Origin: Chloroflexota bacterium
GTDB lineage: Bacteria; Chloroflexota; Dehalococcoidia; JACPQD01
DNA: 64,000 bases
Reading direction: 5' to 3'
Assembly (NCBI GenBank): GCA_016190665.1
Contig: JACPQD010000044.1
Location: 17,708-81,707 of the forward strand
Positions within the stretch are counted from its first letter, which is position 1. Each line of letters begins with the position of its first letter. The translations under genes were made by a program, and so were the position numbers. Positions 17,710 to 26,080 of this stretch are shown one piece after another. Below the pieces are notes generated by a model. It made no database searches and was not told the origin of the DNA. It saw only the letters and a list, made by a program, of their open reading frames with translations.

Positions 17710-18081
17710 TTATCTTTCGCCTGCGGCCACTACCTCAATGTTAAGGGTATGCTCACCCATCGTGAGTTGTGCCGACACGGCCCGCTTCATCCCTCCCCGC
17801 GCGAAGCCCAAGATGTCATCTAATGCCTGCATCTCACAGTCGAGTTCCCTCCCTGCGCGATTGTTACACTCGCAACAGGTCAGAAGTATCCTCTTCCCGC
17901 CGAGAGCCTGCGGCGGGACATGCTCCAGGGTCAGGACGTTCTCATCCAGCGCCGCGGGCAAAAACCCACGCATGCACAAAGGGCAAATGTAGCATCGCGG
18001 AAGCGAAGGCCAGAGACGTGCTACCGCGTCAGCACCCCGTTCAAACCACGCTGTCGATCTCCTGGCCACGGATTCGACCAC
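17710..18081 (-). CDS. HNH endonuclease-like protein, N-terminal half
   Basis: A 123-residue ORF. The pairs CYICPLC and TCCECN bracket EHVPPQALGG, giving the zinc-bound Cys4 frame with a central His of HNH/HNHc nucleases; NRAG follows. The product may cut DNA. It stops 2 bp before the next ORF, which looks like its missing C-terminal half. The upstream gene is the rhodanese-like selenoprotein, 55 bp away on the same strand. Confidence 0.65.
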   Translation of the reverse strand: MVESVARRSTAWFERGADAVARLWPSLPRCYICPLCMRGFLPAALDENVLTLEHVPPQALGGKRILLTCCECNNRAGRELDCEMQALDDILGFARGGMKRAVSAQLTMGEHTLNIEVVAAGER

Positions 18082-18136
18082 CTCCTCAGTTGCTCACTCC
18101 GCGCGCCGGCTACCATGACGATGGCCTTCGTCCAGA

Positions 18137-18658
18137 CTATCTCCCGGTCCCCTCCACCCCATACCCCGCCGCCTGCCAGGCGTCGAACCCGCCCGCCATC
18201 ACCTTGAGGTCAGTGAAGCCTCGCTCGTCGAGTATCTGGGCCGCCCGGGCCGCCGTATCGTGCTCCGGTCAGCCGCAGTCGTTGGCCTCGGCATAGACGA
18301 CGATGGGCTTCCCTCGCGGCAGCTCCCGGTATCTCTGCTCAATCTCCGCCAGAGGCATCGAGATGGCGCCGGGGACATGGGCCTGGTTGAAATCGACGAG
18401 GAACCGGACATCCACGACAACCAGTCCTCCAAGGCGCGCTTTCACCTCCGGCGCATTCATCTCGGAAGGGGCAAAGGGCAGCGCCGGAGTGGAGGCGGCC
18501 GTAGAAGCGGCGGGCGCTGTGGCGGAAGAGGCCACGCTCGCCGCGCTCGCACAAGCGGCTACGGCCAAACCTGCCAGCGCCGCCATCGCGACCCAGCCCG
18601 GCAACGGCCTATTCAGCAGTCGCTGGTTTTGGGAAATGGGCGAGATCGGCGAGCACAT
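18137..18658 (-). CDS. Rhodanese-like lipoprotein with in-frame UGA (candidate selenoprotein)
   Basis: The ORF from 18658 stops at TGA 18269-18271, but the same frame continues for 43 codons with the missing end of a rhodanese domain (...AARAAQILDERGF...VMAGGFDAWQAAGYGVEG). Reading TGA as Sec gives 173 residues with Sec130 in NDCGUPEHD, at the rhodanese active-site loop where Cys is usual. The N-terminus has a lipoprotein signal (AGLAVAAC), so the enzyme should be anchored outside the membrane. Selenocysteine in rhodanese-related proteins has been reported in metagenome surveys. A SECIS is less clear than in the UGSC genes; CCGG...CCGG arms follow the UGA. Confidence 0.75.
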
Positions 18659-18677
18659 CGGTGAACTTCACTTCCTT

Positions 18678-18747
18678 AACCACGAACCACACAAAATACA
18701 CGAAAATTCCATAGCCTGTTTTCGTGTGGTTCGTGTATTTGGTGGTT
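18678..18747. repeat. Imperfect palindrome of the AACCAC...ATACACG type
   Basis: Left arm AACCACGAACCACAC... and right arm ...GTATTTGGTGGTT are complementary modules in shuffled order around a short loop. A relative lies at 41836-41903. Confidence 0.6.
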
Positions 18748-18769
18748 CACAGGAAAATTCATCATTCCC

Positions 18770-18798
18770 TTGACTCCGCGCCAGCGCCAGTTTACCAT
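18770..18798 (+). promoter_or_regulatory. Possible promoter of the DUF4342 gene
   Basis: TTGACT (18770-18775), 17-bp spacer, TACCAT (18793-18798), about 40 bp before the start codon. Confidence 0.45.
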
Positions 18799-18838
18799 GA
18801 CAGTATAGAGTGAGCGAGCTGCCCGAAAGGAGGCCGCC

Positions 18839-19093
18839 ATGGCAAAGAAGTACAGCTTCACCGTATCCGGAGCTGAGCTGGTGGAGAAGGTAAAAGAGAT
18901 CATCCACCAGGGGAACGTGACCAGGGTGCGGCTGGTGCATGAGGGCAAACCCCTGATAGACATCCCGCTGACCCTCGGCGCGCCCGCGGTGGCGGCTACC
19001 GTCCTGACCGCGCCCCTGCTGGCCGCCATCGGGGCCTTCGCCGCCCTGGTCACCCGCTGCACCATCGAGGTCGAGAAAGAGGAGCAGGAGTAG
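18839..19093 (+). CDS. DUF4342 family small membrane protein
   Basis: An 84-residue protein. The first half (YSFTVSGAELVEKVKEIIHQGNVTRVRLVHEGKPLIDIPLT) matches DUF4342, and one hydrophobic segment (VAATVLTAPLLAAIGAFAALV) follows, ending in an acidic tail. GGAGG lies 6 nt upstream of the ATG. Function unknown; the gene stands alone between two minus-strand genes. Confidence 0.85.
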   Translation: MAKKYSFTVSGAELVEKVKEIIHQGNVTRVRLVHEGKPLIDIPLTLGAPAVAATVLTAPLLAAIGAFAALVTRCTIEVEKEEQE

Positions 19094-19112
19094 CTCGGGG
19101 GAGGCAGTCCTC

Positions 19113-19850
19113 TCACTTCAGCCTTTTTCTGCTGTCTCCGAAGGGACAAACGCTCAGGCACAGAGCGCAATGACGGCTGCCGACGCGCTTCAACTGCTGA
19201 TCACGGTAATCGGAGCACTTCCGGAAATCGATCCGGGCATCCCGCGGAACGTCAACCGCGAAGGGGACGCCGGAGAGCGCCCCAGCGGGGCAGACGTCGA
19301 CGCACGTCCGGCAGGCGCCGCAGCCGTCGTAAGCGAGCTCGATCTTCGGCTTCGTCACCGGCAGCGGCGCCGTGGTCAGCACCGTCATCAACCTCACCCG
19401 CGGCCCGCGCTCCGGCGTGACCAGCAGCGTATTCTTCCCGATCCAGCCCAGCCCGGCCAGGTGGGCGGCCAGCTTATGGGAAAAGACCCCCCGGCGATGG
19501 ACCGGGTCTGAGACGTGTTCCGCGATGGGCAGCGCCTTGTACCCCGCGTCTTGCAACGCGATGGTCAGCGAATAGGCGATGTCAAGCCAGCGCCGGTCCA
19601 CCGCCTCCAGAAGTTCGCCGTAGCTTCGCATCACCAGCGGGTCCTGCTGACGCGGAAGCAGGTCTACCCAGGCGTCTATCATCGGCACCGCTGCCGTCAC
19701 GGCCACCGGGAACTGGGCCAGGTAGTCGTCCCCGTGGGAAAGTATGAAGTCCTGCGCCGGCGCCAGGTCCGCCACACCGAAACGCGAGGCGCCCGCCCCC
19801 CTGGCCAAGTCCTCAAGCCCACTCTTCAGTTGCCGGACATCTTCAGCCAT
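19113..19850 (-). CDS. QueG-like 4Fe-4S double-cluster protein
   Basis: A 245-residue protein. Two ferredoxin motifs, CGACRTCVDVCPAGAL and CALCLSVCPFGD, close the sequence. The preceding GLGWIGKNTLLVTPERGPRVRLMTVLTT is the block shared with epoxyqueuosine reductase QueG and reductive dehalogenase relatives. It is shorter than QueG (about 370), so it is probably not the tRNA enzyme but a related reductase. I start at ATG 19850 (AAAGGA upstream) rather than the longer frame to 19898. Confidence 0.75.
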   Translation of the reverse strand: MAEDVRQLKSGLEDLARGAGASRFGVADLAPAQDFILSHGDDYLAQFPVAVTAAVPMIDAWVDLLPRQQDPLVMRSYGELLEAVDRRWLDIAYSLTIALQDAGYKALPIAEHVSDPVHRRGVFSHKLAAHLAGLGWIGKNTLLVTPERGPRVRLMTVLTTAPLPVTKPKIELAYDGCGACRTCVDVCPAGALSGVPFAVDVPRDARIDFRKCSDYRDQQLKRVGSRHCALCLSVCPFGDSRKRLK

Positions 19851-19936
19851 GTGCGATAGGTCCTTTCTGGCTCTTCCCGGCCGATGCCAGGCAAACACTC
19901 ACCACAGGGGCCCCAATACTTGCAAGTTGCTGAACT

Positions 19937-21646
19937 CTACTTGGCGAGCCACAAAGCCTGAAAAGTGTTGTTGTTGAAATTGCCCAGCCCCGGCTCCCAG
20001 TTTCTGACTCTTGCCGAGGCGCCTCTTATCCCGGACTCCCAGGCAATGGATATGAGCGGCATTTCATCGAGGAGTTTCAGTTCGACCTCCCGGACGATCT
20101 TCTTGCGCTCGGCGATGTCCAGCGTGCGCCTTTGCCTCCTGAAGAGGTCATCGACCTTGGGGTCGCTGTACCAACCCCGATTGCTGGGGCTGCCCGAAAC
20201 ATAATACCGCGCGATGTCATCAGGGTCGGTCTCGTTCAGGGAGTTACCTTGGGTAAATACTTCGAAGTCCTTCTTCAGAAGCCGTGCTTCCCAAACCGAC
20301 TGCTCGAGCCTCACCATTTCAGCCTCTATGCCAACTTTCCTCAACTCATGCTGGGCGAACTCGGACTGCACATCATCAACCCCAGCCCTGACTATCATCT
20401 GCGTCTTGAAGCCGTTGGCGAATCCGGCCTCGGCCAGGAGTTTCCTGGCCTCAGCGATATCGGCATCCTTGGGCTGGCGGTAGCCCGGCCGCTTTACCAG
20501 CTCAGGCTCGGGGATGGCCCACTCCGTCCCCGGAACCAGCGCACCACCCACCTTCCCGTAGCCCTGGCCTACCACCTTGATAGCCGCCTGGCGGTCGATG
20601 GCCAGGTTTGCCGCCTGGCGTACACGGAAATCGCTCCACGGCGCCTTCTCAAAGAAAGGAACGAGGCCGAAGTTACTCAGGGCGGGATACTCGTAGGCGA
20701 CGGCCCCAGGCATCTCCCTCTTGACCGCCTCCGCCTCGGACGCGCTGAGATAAGTGCCTCTGCCAACAGCCGTCAAGTCAATCTGCCCCGTCCTGAAGGC
20801 GGCAAACCGGGAAGAGGCATCCCTGATGATATAGAACTGTATCCCGTCAACATAGGGCAAGCCCCGGACAAAGTAATCGGGGTTCTTGACCAACTCGTAG
20901 AGGACGCCAGGCACGAAACGTTTGAACCTGAAGGGGCCAGTGCCAACAGAGTCATCTTCCTTTCTCATGTCGAACTTCGCTTCCATGATATGCCTGGGCT
21001 GAACCACCATTCGCCCCATGGCGGCGGTGCCCAGGAATACGGCGCTTGGATCCGTCAGGGTAATCTTCAGCGTGTTCTCGTCGGGGGTCTCTATCTTGTC
21101 TACCCCCTCCAGAAGCGACTGCCTTGAAGGAGGGATCAACTTCGGCGGGGGGTTCTTTATCCGGTCGTAGGTATACCTGGCATCCTCAGCGGTGAAGGGC
21201 TTGCCATCGTGCCACTTCACACCTTTGCGGAAGTAGAAGGTGTAGACTTTGCCATCGGGGCTTATCACCCACTTCTCGGCCAGGTCAGCAATGATGTTCT
21301 CATTCTTCCCCGGTGTGGGGTCGTGCTGGAGTATGCCGCTGTAGATACCCCCGACTATCGCAAAGAGGGCTATCGTAGGGCTGAGCATGGGGTCGAAGTG
21401 GGGCGGGTCCCCGCGTTGGGCGACTTTCAGTGTGCCACCGTACCTTGGCTCCGCCGTTGCCGGTTTGGGGCTGGGTGACGGCGCCGCCGCTGGCGCCGGA
21501 GGCTTAGAAACTGGAGTTTCCACCTTTGGCGCGGGCACGGCTGGCTTGCTGGTGGGCGTCGGGGATGCGGCAGGCACGCAGCTTGCCCATAGCAATCCCA
21601 GCATGGTCAAAGCGGTCGTCGGTAACAACATTTTCTCGGACTGCAC
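19937..21646 (-). CDS. Family-5 (oligopeptide-type) ABC substrate-binding lipoprotein
   Basis: A 569-residue SBP_bac_5 protein. The signal ends in a lipobox (LLWASC), followed by a Pro/Ala/Lys linker, then the domain from RYGGTLKVAQRGDPPHFDP. WHDGKPFTAEDARYTYDR and the region GTGPFRFKRF are family landmarks. The start is GTG 21646 with GGAGGT 5 nt upstream. Family members bind peptides, nickel, sugars or small organics outside the cell. No permease or ATPase gene is adjacent. Neighbouring PrpD suggests a catabolic substrate, but this is only inference. Confidence 0.9.
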   Translation of the reverse strand: MQSEKMLLPTTALTMLGLLWASCVPAASPTPTSKPAVPAPKVETPVSKPPAPAAAPSPSPKPATAEPRYGGTLKVAQRGDPPHFDPMLSPTIALFAIVGGIYSGILQHDPTPGKNENIIADLAEKWVISPDGKVYTFYFRKGVKWHDGKPFTAEDARYTYDRIKNPPPKLIPPSRQSLLEGVDKIETPDENTLKITLTDPSAVFLGTAAMGRMVVQPRHIMEAKFDMRKEDDSVGTGPFRFKRFVPGVLYELVKNPDYFVRGLPYVDGIQFYIIRDASSRFAAFRTGQIDLTAVGRGTYLSASEAEAVKREMPGAVAYEYPALSNFGLVPFFEKAPWSDFRVRQAANLAIDRQAAIKVVGQGYGKVGGALVPGTEWAIPEPELVKRPGYRQPKDADIAEARKLLAEAGFANGFKTQMIVRAGVDDVQSEFAQHELRKVGIEAEMVRLEQSVWEARLLKKDFEVFTQGNSLNETDPDDIARYYVSGSPSNRGWYSDPKVDDLFRRQRRTLDIAERKKIVREVELKLLDEMPLISIAWESGIRGASARVRNWEPGLGNFNNNTFQALWLAK

Positions 21647-21676
21647 TAGAGACCTCCTTCATGGGCTGGACTGCTC

Positions 21677-23104
21677 CTAGACCACCAGTAACTCCATTAG
21701 CTGACCGATATCCTCTACCTCTTCCAGGCCATCCACTGCCCGGATCACCTGTCTGATCTGGGCCTCCGCCATGACCTTTGAGGCCAGGTTCCTGAACTTG
21801 GCCTCGACCTCCTCCTGGGTCATAGGATTCTTCGTATCGCCCTTCGGGTAATCCATGAGGCAACTATAGCTGTTGCCGCTCCTGGTCCTGATCTCCACGT
21901 TGACCGTCCGCGCCCGCCTTTCAGCCCAGAACTTGTCCAGCTCGGGATCGAACGTGCACTTGATTCTGGACATGAGGTCCAGAACTCTGGGATCCAACCA
22001 TTGCTGGCGGGCATACTGGTCCGGTCCCACATCTCCCTCAAGGATGGCTATGGCAACCGCATAGGGGGTGCTGTGGTCGGCGCTCTCTTTGCTGGTGGGT
22101 TTATATGCCTTCTCGCCTGCCAGGGCTACGGTCGCGCCCCTGATGCCGCTGATCTGAACCAGGTCTATGTCCTCCGCCTTGAGGTTGTTTTCCCTGACCA
22201 ATTTCAGGGCGGAGGCAACGGGCGTATGCGTCCAGTAGCCGGCAGCGTAGGGCTTTAGCTGGCTGTCCAGGATCCTCAGCCTTTCTCGGCCCTGAGTTAG
22301 CGCTGTGGTGTCTATATCCCCCACCGATATCTTGAGGAAGCTCTCGATGATGGTGCTTGGACCGGTAAATCCCCTCCGGGCCAGTAGCGCCGCCATGACG
22401 CCGCTCTGAGCGGCGAAGGGATAGGCAGCGGCCTTTATCAAGTTTATCTGGCTCTCTTCTCCCGGGTTGCCCGTTGGCGCCCCGTTGTTGCCCACCTCGT
22501 CCACCGCCTTGGCATACAAGCTCCAAGCTTCGCCGTAGATGCCTGCCAGCGTGACATTGTGGCTGCCGCCTATGCCTATGGCGTTGGTCATTTCCTCCTC
22601 ATTGAGACCGAGGAGCTTCCCGGCGATCACGGGAACAGCAAAGCCGCCCATCGTGGCATGATGGTAGCCGGGAAAACGCGAGGTATCGACGAATCTCCCC
22701 TGGACCTCATATCCAAGGACGACGGCGACGATTGCCTCCCTGCCCCCAACGTGCTCTCTCTCTGCAACCGCTAGCGCCGACGGTATGTTGTCGCTGGGGT
22801 GAGAACCGCCAATAGACATGTAGCTATCGTTGAAGTCCAGGTAGCGGACCATTATGCCGTTGGTCAGGGTAGCGTTGGGACAGGAGGTCATGACGCCGCT
22901 TCCGATTACGGTGCACTCCCCTTTCCCACCCAACTCCCCGATCACACGGCGGGCTATCTGGCTAGGCTCGCTGAGGTAGCCTCCCAAGGCGCAGCCAAGG
23001 GTATCCAATACCAGTTGCTTCGTGTAGCGCACCGCTTCCTCGGGCAGATCTTCGAACCTGAGGTTGACAGCGAACCTGCTAAGCTGGCGAGCAATAGAAT
23101 CCAA
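21677..23104 (-). CDS. MmgE/PrpD family protein
   Basis: A 475-residue member of the MmgE/PrpD family (2-methylcitrate dehydratase, cis-aconitate decarboxylase and relatives). Landmarks are VLDTLGCALGG near the N-terminus, DFNDSYMSIGGSHPSDNIPSALAVAE with the conserved His/Asp region, and GYWTHTPVASALKL in the second half. I prefer TTG 23104 with GAGGAGGT 6-7 nt upstream to the longer frame at 23125. It lies between two binding-protein genes on the same strand. The true substrate cannot be read from sequence. Confidence 0.88.
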   Translation of the reverse strand: MDSIARQLSRFAVNLRFEDLPEEAVRYTKQLVLDTLGCALGGYLSEPSQIARRVIGELGGKGECTVIGSGVMTSCPNATLTNGIMVRYLDFNDSYMSIGGSHPSDNIPSALAVAEREHVGGREAIVAVVLGYEVQGRFVDTSRFPGYHHATMGGFAVPVIAGKLLGLNEEEMTNAIGIGGSHNVTLAGIYGEAWSLYAKAVDEVGNNGAPTGNPGEESQINLIKAAAYPFAAQSGVMAALLARRGFTGPSTIIESFLKISVGDIDTTALTQGRERLRILDSQLKPYAAGYWTHTPVASALKLVRENNLKAEDIDLVQISGIRGATVALAGEKAYKPTSKESADHSTPYAVAIAILEGDVGPDQYARQQWLDPRVLDLMSRIKCTFDPELDKFWAERRARTVNVEIRTRSGNSYSCLMDYPKGDTKNPMTQEEVEAKFRNLASKVMAEAQIRQVIRAVDGLEEVEDIGQLMELLVV

Positions 23105-23186
23105 TGCGAGACCTCCTCGAGACAAGGGGGGAAAGATGGCGGTTTCTCCTCATGCTCGTGCAAGAGTTGCTGCCGGCCGCCCATTA

Positions 23187-24830
23187 TCAGCAACCCTCAT
23201 CCAACCACACATCCTGCCTTTTCTGGTTATTGTGATACCCAACCTGCTTTTCGGGGTAATAGCCCTTGATGCACTTCCAATAGGGAACGTCAATGAGGCC
23301 GGTAAAGAGTATGGGCGGCGCGAGATCGAGTATCCTCCGTTGGATATTCAGGAGTATCTCCTTGCGCCTCGTCTCGTTCATCGTCTGGGACTGCTCCCGA
23401 TACCAGTCGTCCACCTGCTTATCGCTGAAGCTGCTATAGTTGCGCCCCCCACCGGTTACGTACAGAGCCAGGAAAAGGTCGGGCTCATCGACAGCTTGCG
23501 CCGTAGTGTACGGGCTGATGGCGAAATCTCGGGCGAAATAGCGCTTCTCCATCGTTGCGGTGTCTACGGCCTTGATGGTGACGTTAATCCCAATAGCCTT
23601 AAGCTGGTCCTGAACAAAGAGGGCCTGTTTTCTCCAGGTATCGCCTCCGATCATCGCCTCTGCCTCGAAGCCCTTCGGGTAGCCTGCCTCGGCCAACAGT
23701 GCCTTGGCCTTGTCGATGTCGGCGGCCGTGACCCCGCGGTAGCCCGGCCTCTTCATCAGTTCATCCTCAGGCAGCGCCCAGCGCCCCTTGGGCAAAGGTC
23801 CTACGATTTCCGCCTTCTTGTCCATCACATCGATTACTTTCTTGCGGTCCAGGCTCATGTTTATTGCCTGTCGGACACGCAAGTCGTTGAAAGGCGGGGC
23901 ATTGAGATTAAGGTGGAGGACGTTCATGCTCAAAGCCGAGATACGAGCGACGGTGACCTTGTCTGCCAGCTCCTTATTCAACATCTCAGCCTGGGAGGCC
24001 GTTAGGTTGCTGGAGGAGACGAACATGCTCCGCACCTGGCCGGTGCGGAAGGCAGCCAGGCGGGCGGCCCCTTCCGGCATTATATAGTGAACTATGCCGT
24101 CCAGGTACGGGCGGCCCGGGATGAAATAGTCGGGATTCTTGACGTGCTCGACGCTGACCCCCCGCTTGTACTCCTTCAGTTTGAAGGGGCCCGTGCCGAG
24201 GATGGTGTACCCCATCAGCTTCTTGTCCTTGAGGTGCTGCGGCGGGAGCATGGCAGCGTATACGAGCGCTATCCCGGCAATGAAGGAGGGCCGGGGGCCC
24301 TTGAGGTAGACCTCCACCGTGCTGGCGTCCGGCGCCTCGACGCGCTCTACCCCTTCCACGATCTCTTTCCGGATGATGACTACCCCCTGGGGCGGCTTCA
24401 GCCAGCGGTCGAAGTTGAACTTCACATCTTCCGCGGTGAAGGCCTTGCCGTCATGCCATTTGACGTTCTTGCGGAGAGTGAAGGTCACCTTCTTCCCATC
24501 GGCGCTGAACTGGTAGCGTTCCGCCAGGTCCGGGCTGATGCGCGTGCCGTCCGAAGGGTCGTACTGGACGAGGCTGCTATAGGCGGGCCCCGCCTGCTCG
24601 GCGGCTAGGTTGCGCGCCGTATTGTGAAGGTCAAAGGTATTCTCGTCCTGGAGGGCGGCGTGCTTGAGGATTCCGCCCTGTTTTGGCTGCTGACCGGCCT
24701 TGGGCGTGCCTGCTGGCGCCGGCGATGCCTTCGGCGCCTGCTGGCCGCCCGCTGGCGCGCAGGCCGCAAGAAGAAGCGCCAGGGTTGCCAACATCGCGAC
24801 GACTCTGATACCTTTGCCTACTGATATCAT
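23187..24830 (-). CDS. Family-5 ABC substrate-binding lipoprotein
   Basis: A 547-residue SBP_bac_5 protein with lipobox LLAAC, an Ala/Pro/Lys linker and the domain from GGILKHAALQDENTFDLHNTAR. WHDGKAFTAEDVKFNFDRWLKPPQG and GTGPFKLKEYKRGVSVEHVKNPDYF mark the family. It is close to the protein encoded at 30499 (shared WLKPPxGVxIxRKEIV) and less so to those at 19937 and 32296. GGAGG precedes the ATG. No transporter partners are visible. Confidence 0.9.
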   Translation of the reverse strand: MISVGKGIRVVAMLATLALLLAACAPAGGQQAPKASPAPAGTPKAGQQPKQGGILKHAALQDENTFDLHNTARNLAAEQAGPAYSSLVQYDPSDGTRISPDLAERYQFSADGKKVTFTLRKNVKWHDGKAFTAEDVKFNFDRWLKPPQGVVIIRKEIVEGVERVEAPDASTVEVYLKGPRPSFIAGIALVYAAMLPPQHLKDKKLMGYTILGTGPFKLKEYKRGVSVEHVKNPDYFIPGRPYLDGIVHYIMPEGAARLAAFRTGQVRSMFVSSSNLTASQAEMLNKELADKVTVARISALSMNVLHLNLNAPPFNDLRVRQAINMSLDRKKVIDVMDKKAEIVGPLPKGRWALPEDELMKRPGYRGVTAADIDKAKALLAEAGYPKGFEAEAMIGGDTWRKQALFVQDQLKAIGINVTIKAVDTATMEKRYFARDFAISPYTTAQAVDEPDLFLALYVTGGGRNYSSFSDKQVDDWYREQSQTMNETRRKEILLNIQRRILDLAPPILFTGLIDVPYWKCIKGYYPEKQVGYHNNQKRQDVWLDEGC

Positions 24831-24922
24831 GGTTAACCTCCTGTCGGTCTCTCAATTGGGGCTCCAACGCTCCGCGCCGAAAGGATCATGCTTCGCTGCT
24901 ACGTGGTGACGGGCGTCAGGGC

Positions 24923-25153
24923 CTATATCCTGCCGTACTGAGAAGCCGCTTTTACATCGCCCCGGCGAAGAGCCTCTCTCACATCATCGAGCTTGTACGC
25001 ATCCTCGAGAGAGAGGTAGGGAGCCCAACCGTCTTCAGCCTCCAGCAACTCTACGTCGACTTCGGCGACATATCGACCTTCATGGACTAGTTTCGTTCGA
25101 CTTCGCTTTCTCATCTGCGCCTTCCGATCCCGTTCGGCCTGGTTGGGCTCCAT
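24923..25153 (-). CDS. Small antitoxin-like protein
   Basis: A 76-residue basic-then-acidic protein. RTKLVHEGRYVAEVDVELLEAEDGWAPYLSLEDAYKLDDVREALRRGDVKAA is a sequence type seen in small proteins that accompany toxin genes. AGGAG lies 4 nt before the ATG. It is the last of four consecutive minus-strand genes forming a toxin-antitoxin cluster (24923-25982). Its own role is not established. Confidence 0.7.
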   Translation of the reverse strand: MEPNQAERDRKAQMRKRSRTKLVHEGRYVAEVDVELLEAEDGWAPYLSLEDAYKLDDVREALRRGDVKAASQYGRI

Positions 25154-25177
25154 GGGTCTCCTGGATGACCGCGCTGG

Positions 25178-25523
25178 CTAGGATTTCTCAATCCACTCCA
25201 CCAAGTGTTGCTTGATGCGTTGCAGTCTGTCAGGGGATAGCTGGCCAGTTGCCCCAAGAAGAAGCATGCCTTCCACGACAGCCAGACGACCCACCCTGAT
25301 CACGCTTGCAACCTTCAGGCCGCTTGGCGCAAAGTCACCATCTTGCTCCCGGACAAGCTCATCGAAATGGGGGACATAATGGCGGGTCTGCGAAGAGATC
25401 ATGCAAATCAACCAATCGTCGAAGTCTCCAGGCAGCTTTCCCAGCAGGAGGGCGGGGCAGATTGCCTTCCTTCAAGTTGGCTTGAGGAAACCGATAAAGG
25501 ACGACCTGTCCTGCTTGCTTCAC
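25178..25523 (-). pseudogene. PemK/MazF-family toxin, frameshifted
   Basis: The 3' part is open (ICMISSQ..., then GLKVASVIRVGRLAVVEGMLLLGATGQLSPDRL), which is the second half of a PemK/MazF endoribonuclease. The first half (GTG 25523, KQAGQVVLYRFPQANLKEGN) is in another frame. Removing one C from the CCCC run near 25453 fuses them to ...NLPALLLGKLPGD.... The GTG overlaps the stop of the DUF2281 gene (GTGA), as expected for a coupled antitoxin-toxin pair. It is either a dead toxin or a homopolymer sequencing error. Confidence 0.72.
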
Positions 25524-25747
25524 AGAAACGTTACCTTAAGATCGGCTTCGGAATAATGGGGCTCATTTTCGTCCTCCATGCCGCGCATGGCCGAGGATAA
25601 AGACATCTCATTCCAGATGCGGTGGTCATCTTCCTCATGACCTCGTTCAGCTTTCGTGAGAAGACGCTGGACGAAATCAAGGACCTCTGCCTGCATAGCT
25701 TTCGGCAACTGTTGAACGCCCTGCTGAATTCTGTCAGTGATCGTCAT
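25520..25747 (-). CDS. DUF2281 antitoxin
   Basis: A 75-residue protein with LPKAMQAEVLDFVQRLL and the end SLSSAMRGMEDENEPHYSEADLK, typical of DUF2281 proteins that pair with PemK or VapC toxins. I start at ATG 25747. It overlaps the ParD-like gene upstream by 14 bp and the toxin start downstream by 3 bp, so the three are one transcript. Confidence 0.82.
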   Translation of the reverse strand: MTITDRIQQGVQQLPKAMQAEVLDFVQRLLTKAERGHEEDDHRIWNEMSLSSAMRGMEDENEPHYSEADLKVTFL

Positions 25748-25982
25748 GGCTACTATCCCCCAGCCAAACGAACGCGTACTCGGTTTTCTCGCCCCGCTCC
25801 AGTTCCTCCGGCCCAATCAAGATATCCTTAATGAGTGAATAGGTTAAATCGGGGTTCTCCTCGGCGCGCTTGCCCACCCGGGCCCAGTGTTCGATTTGGC
25901 CAGCCAGAGACCTGTGGTCTATTCGGCTCGATTTCCTTGCCTCATTCACCAGTTCTTCCGATATCCTCACTGCTGCCGCCAT
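25734..25982 (-). CDS. ParD-like antitoxin
   Basis: An 82-residue protein. MAAAVRISEELVNEARKSSRIDHRSLAGQIEHWARVGK is the ribbon-helix-helix region of the ParD-like family. I start at the ATG at 25982; the frame begins 8 codons earlier. It is the first gene of the cluster and probably the DNA-binding autorepressor. No matching ParE toxin is seen. Confidence 0.8.
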   Translation of the reverse strand: MAAAVRISEELVNEARKSSRIDHRSLAGQIEHWARVGKRAEENPDLTYSLIKDILIGPEELERGEKTEYAFVWLGDSSHDDH

Positions 25983-26080
25983 AGCATCCTCCAGTCGAGT
26001 TGACACTCCTTATATCATTACGCAGCGTTATATCGCATAACGCAACCAGAATCATGCCTATCAGAGGGTCGCCGGCCCGC

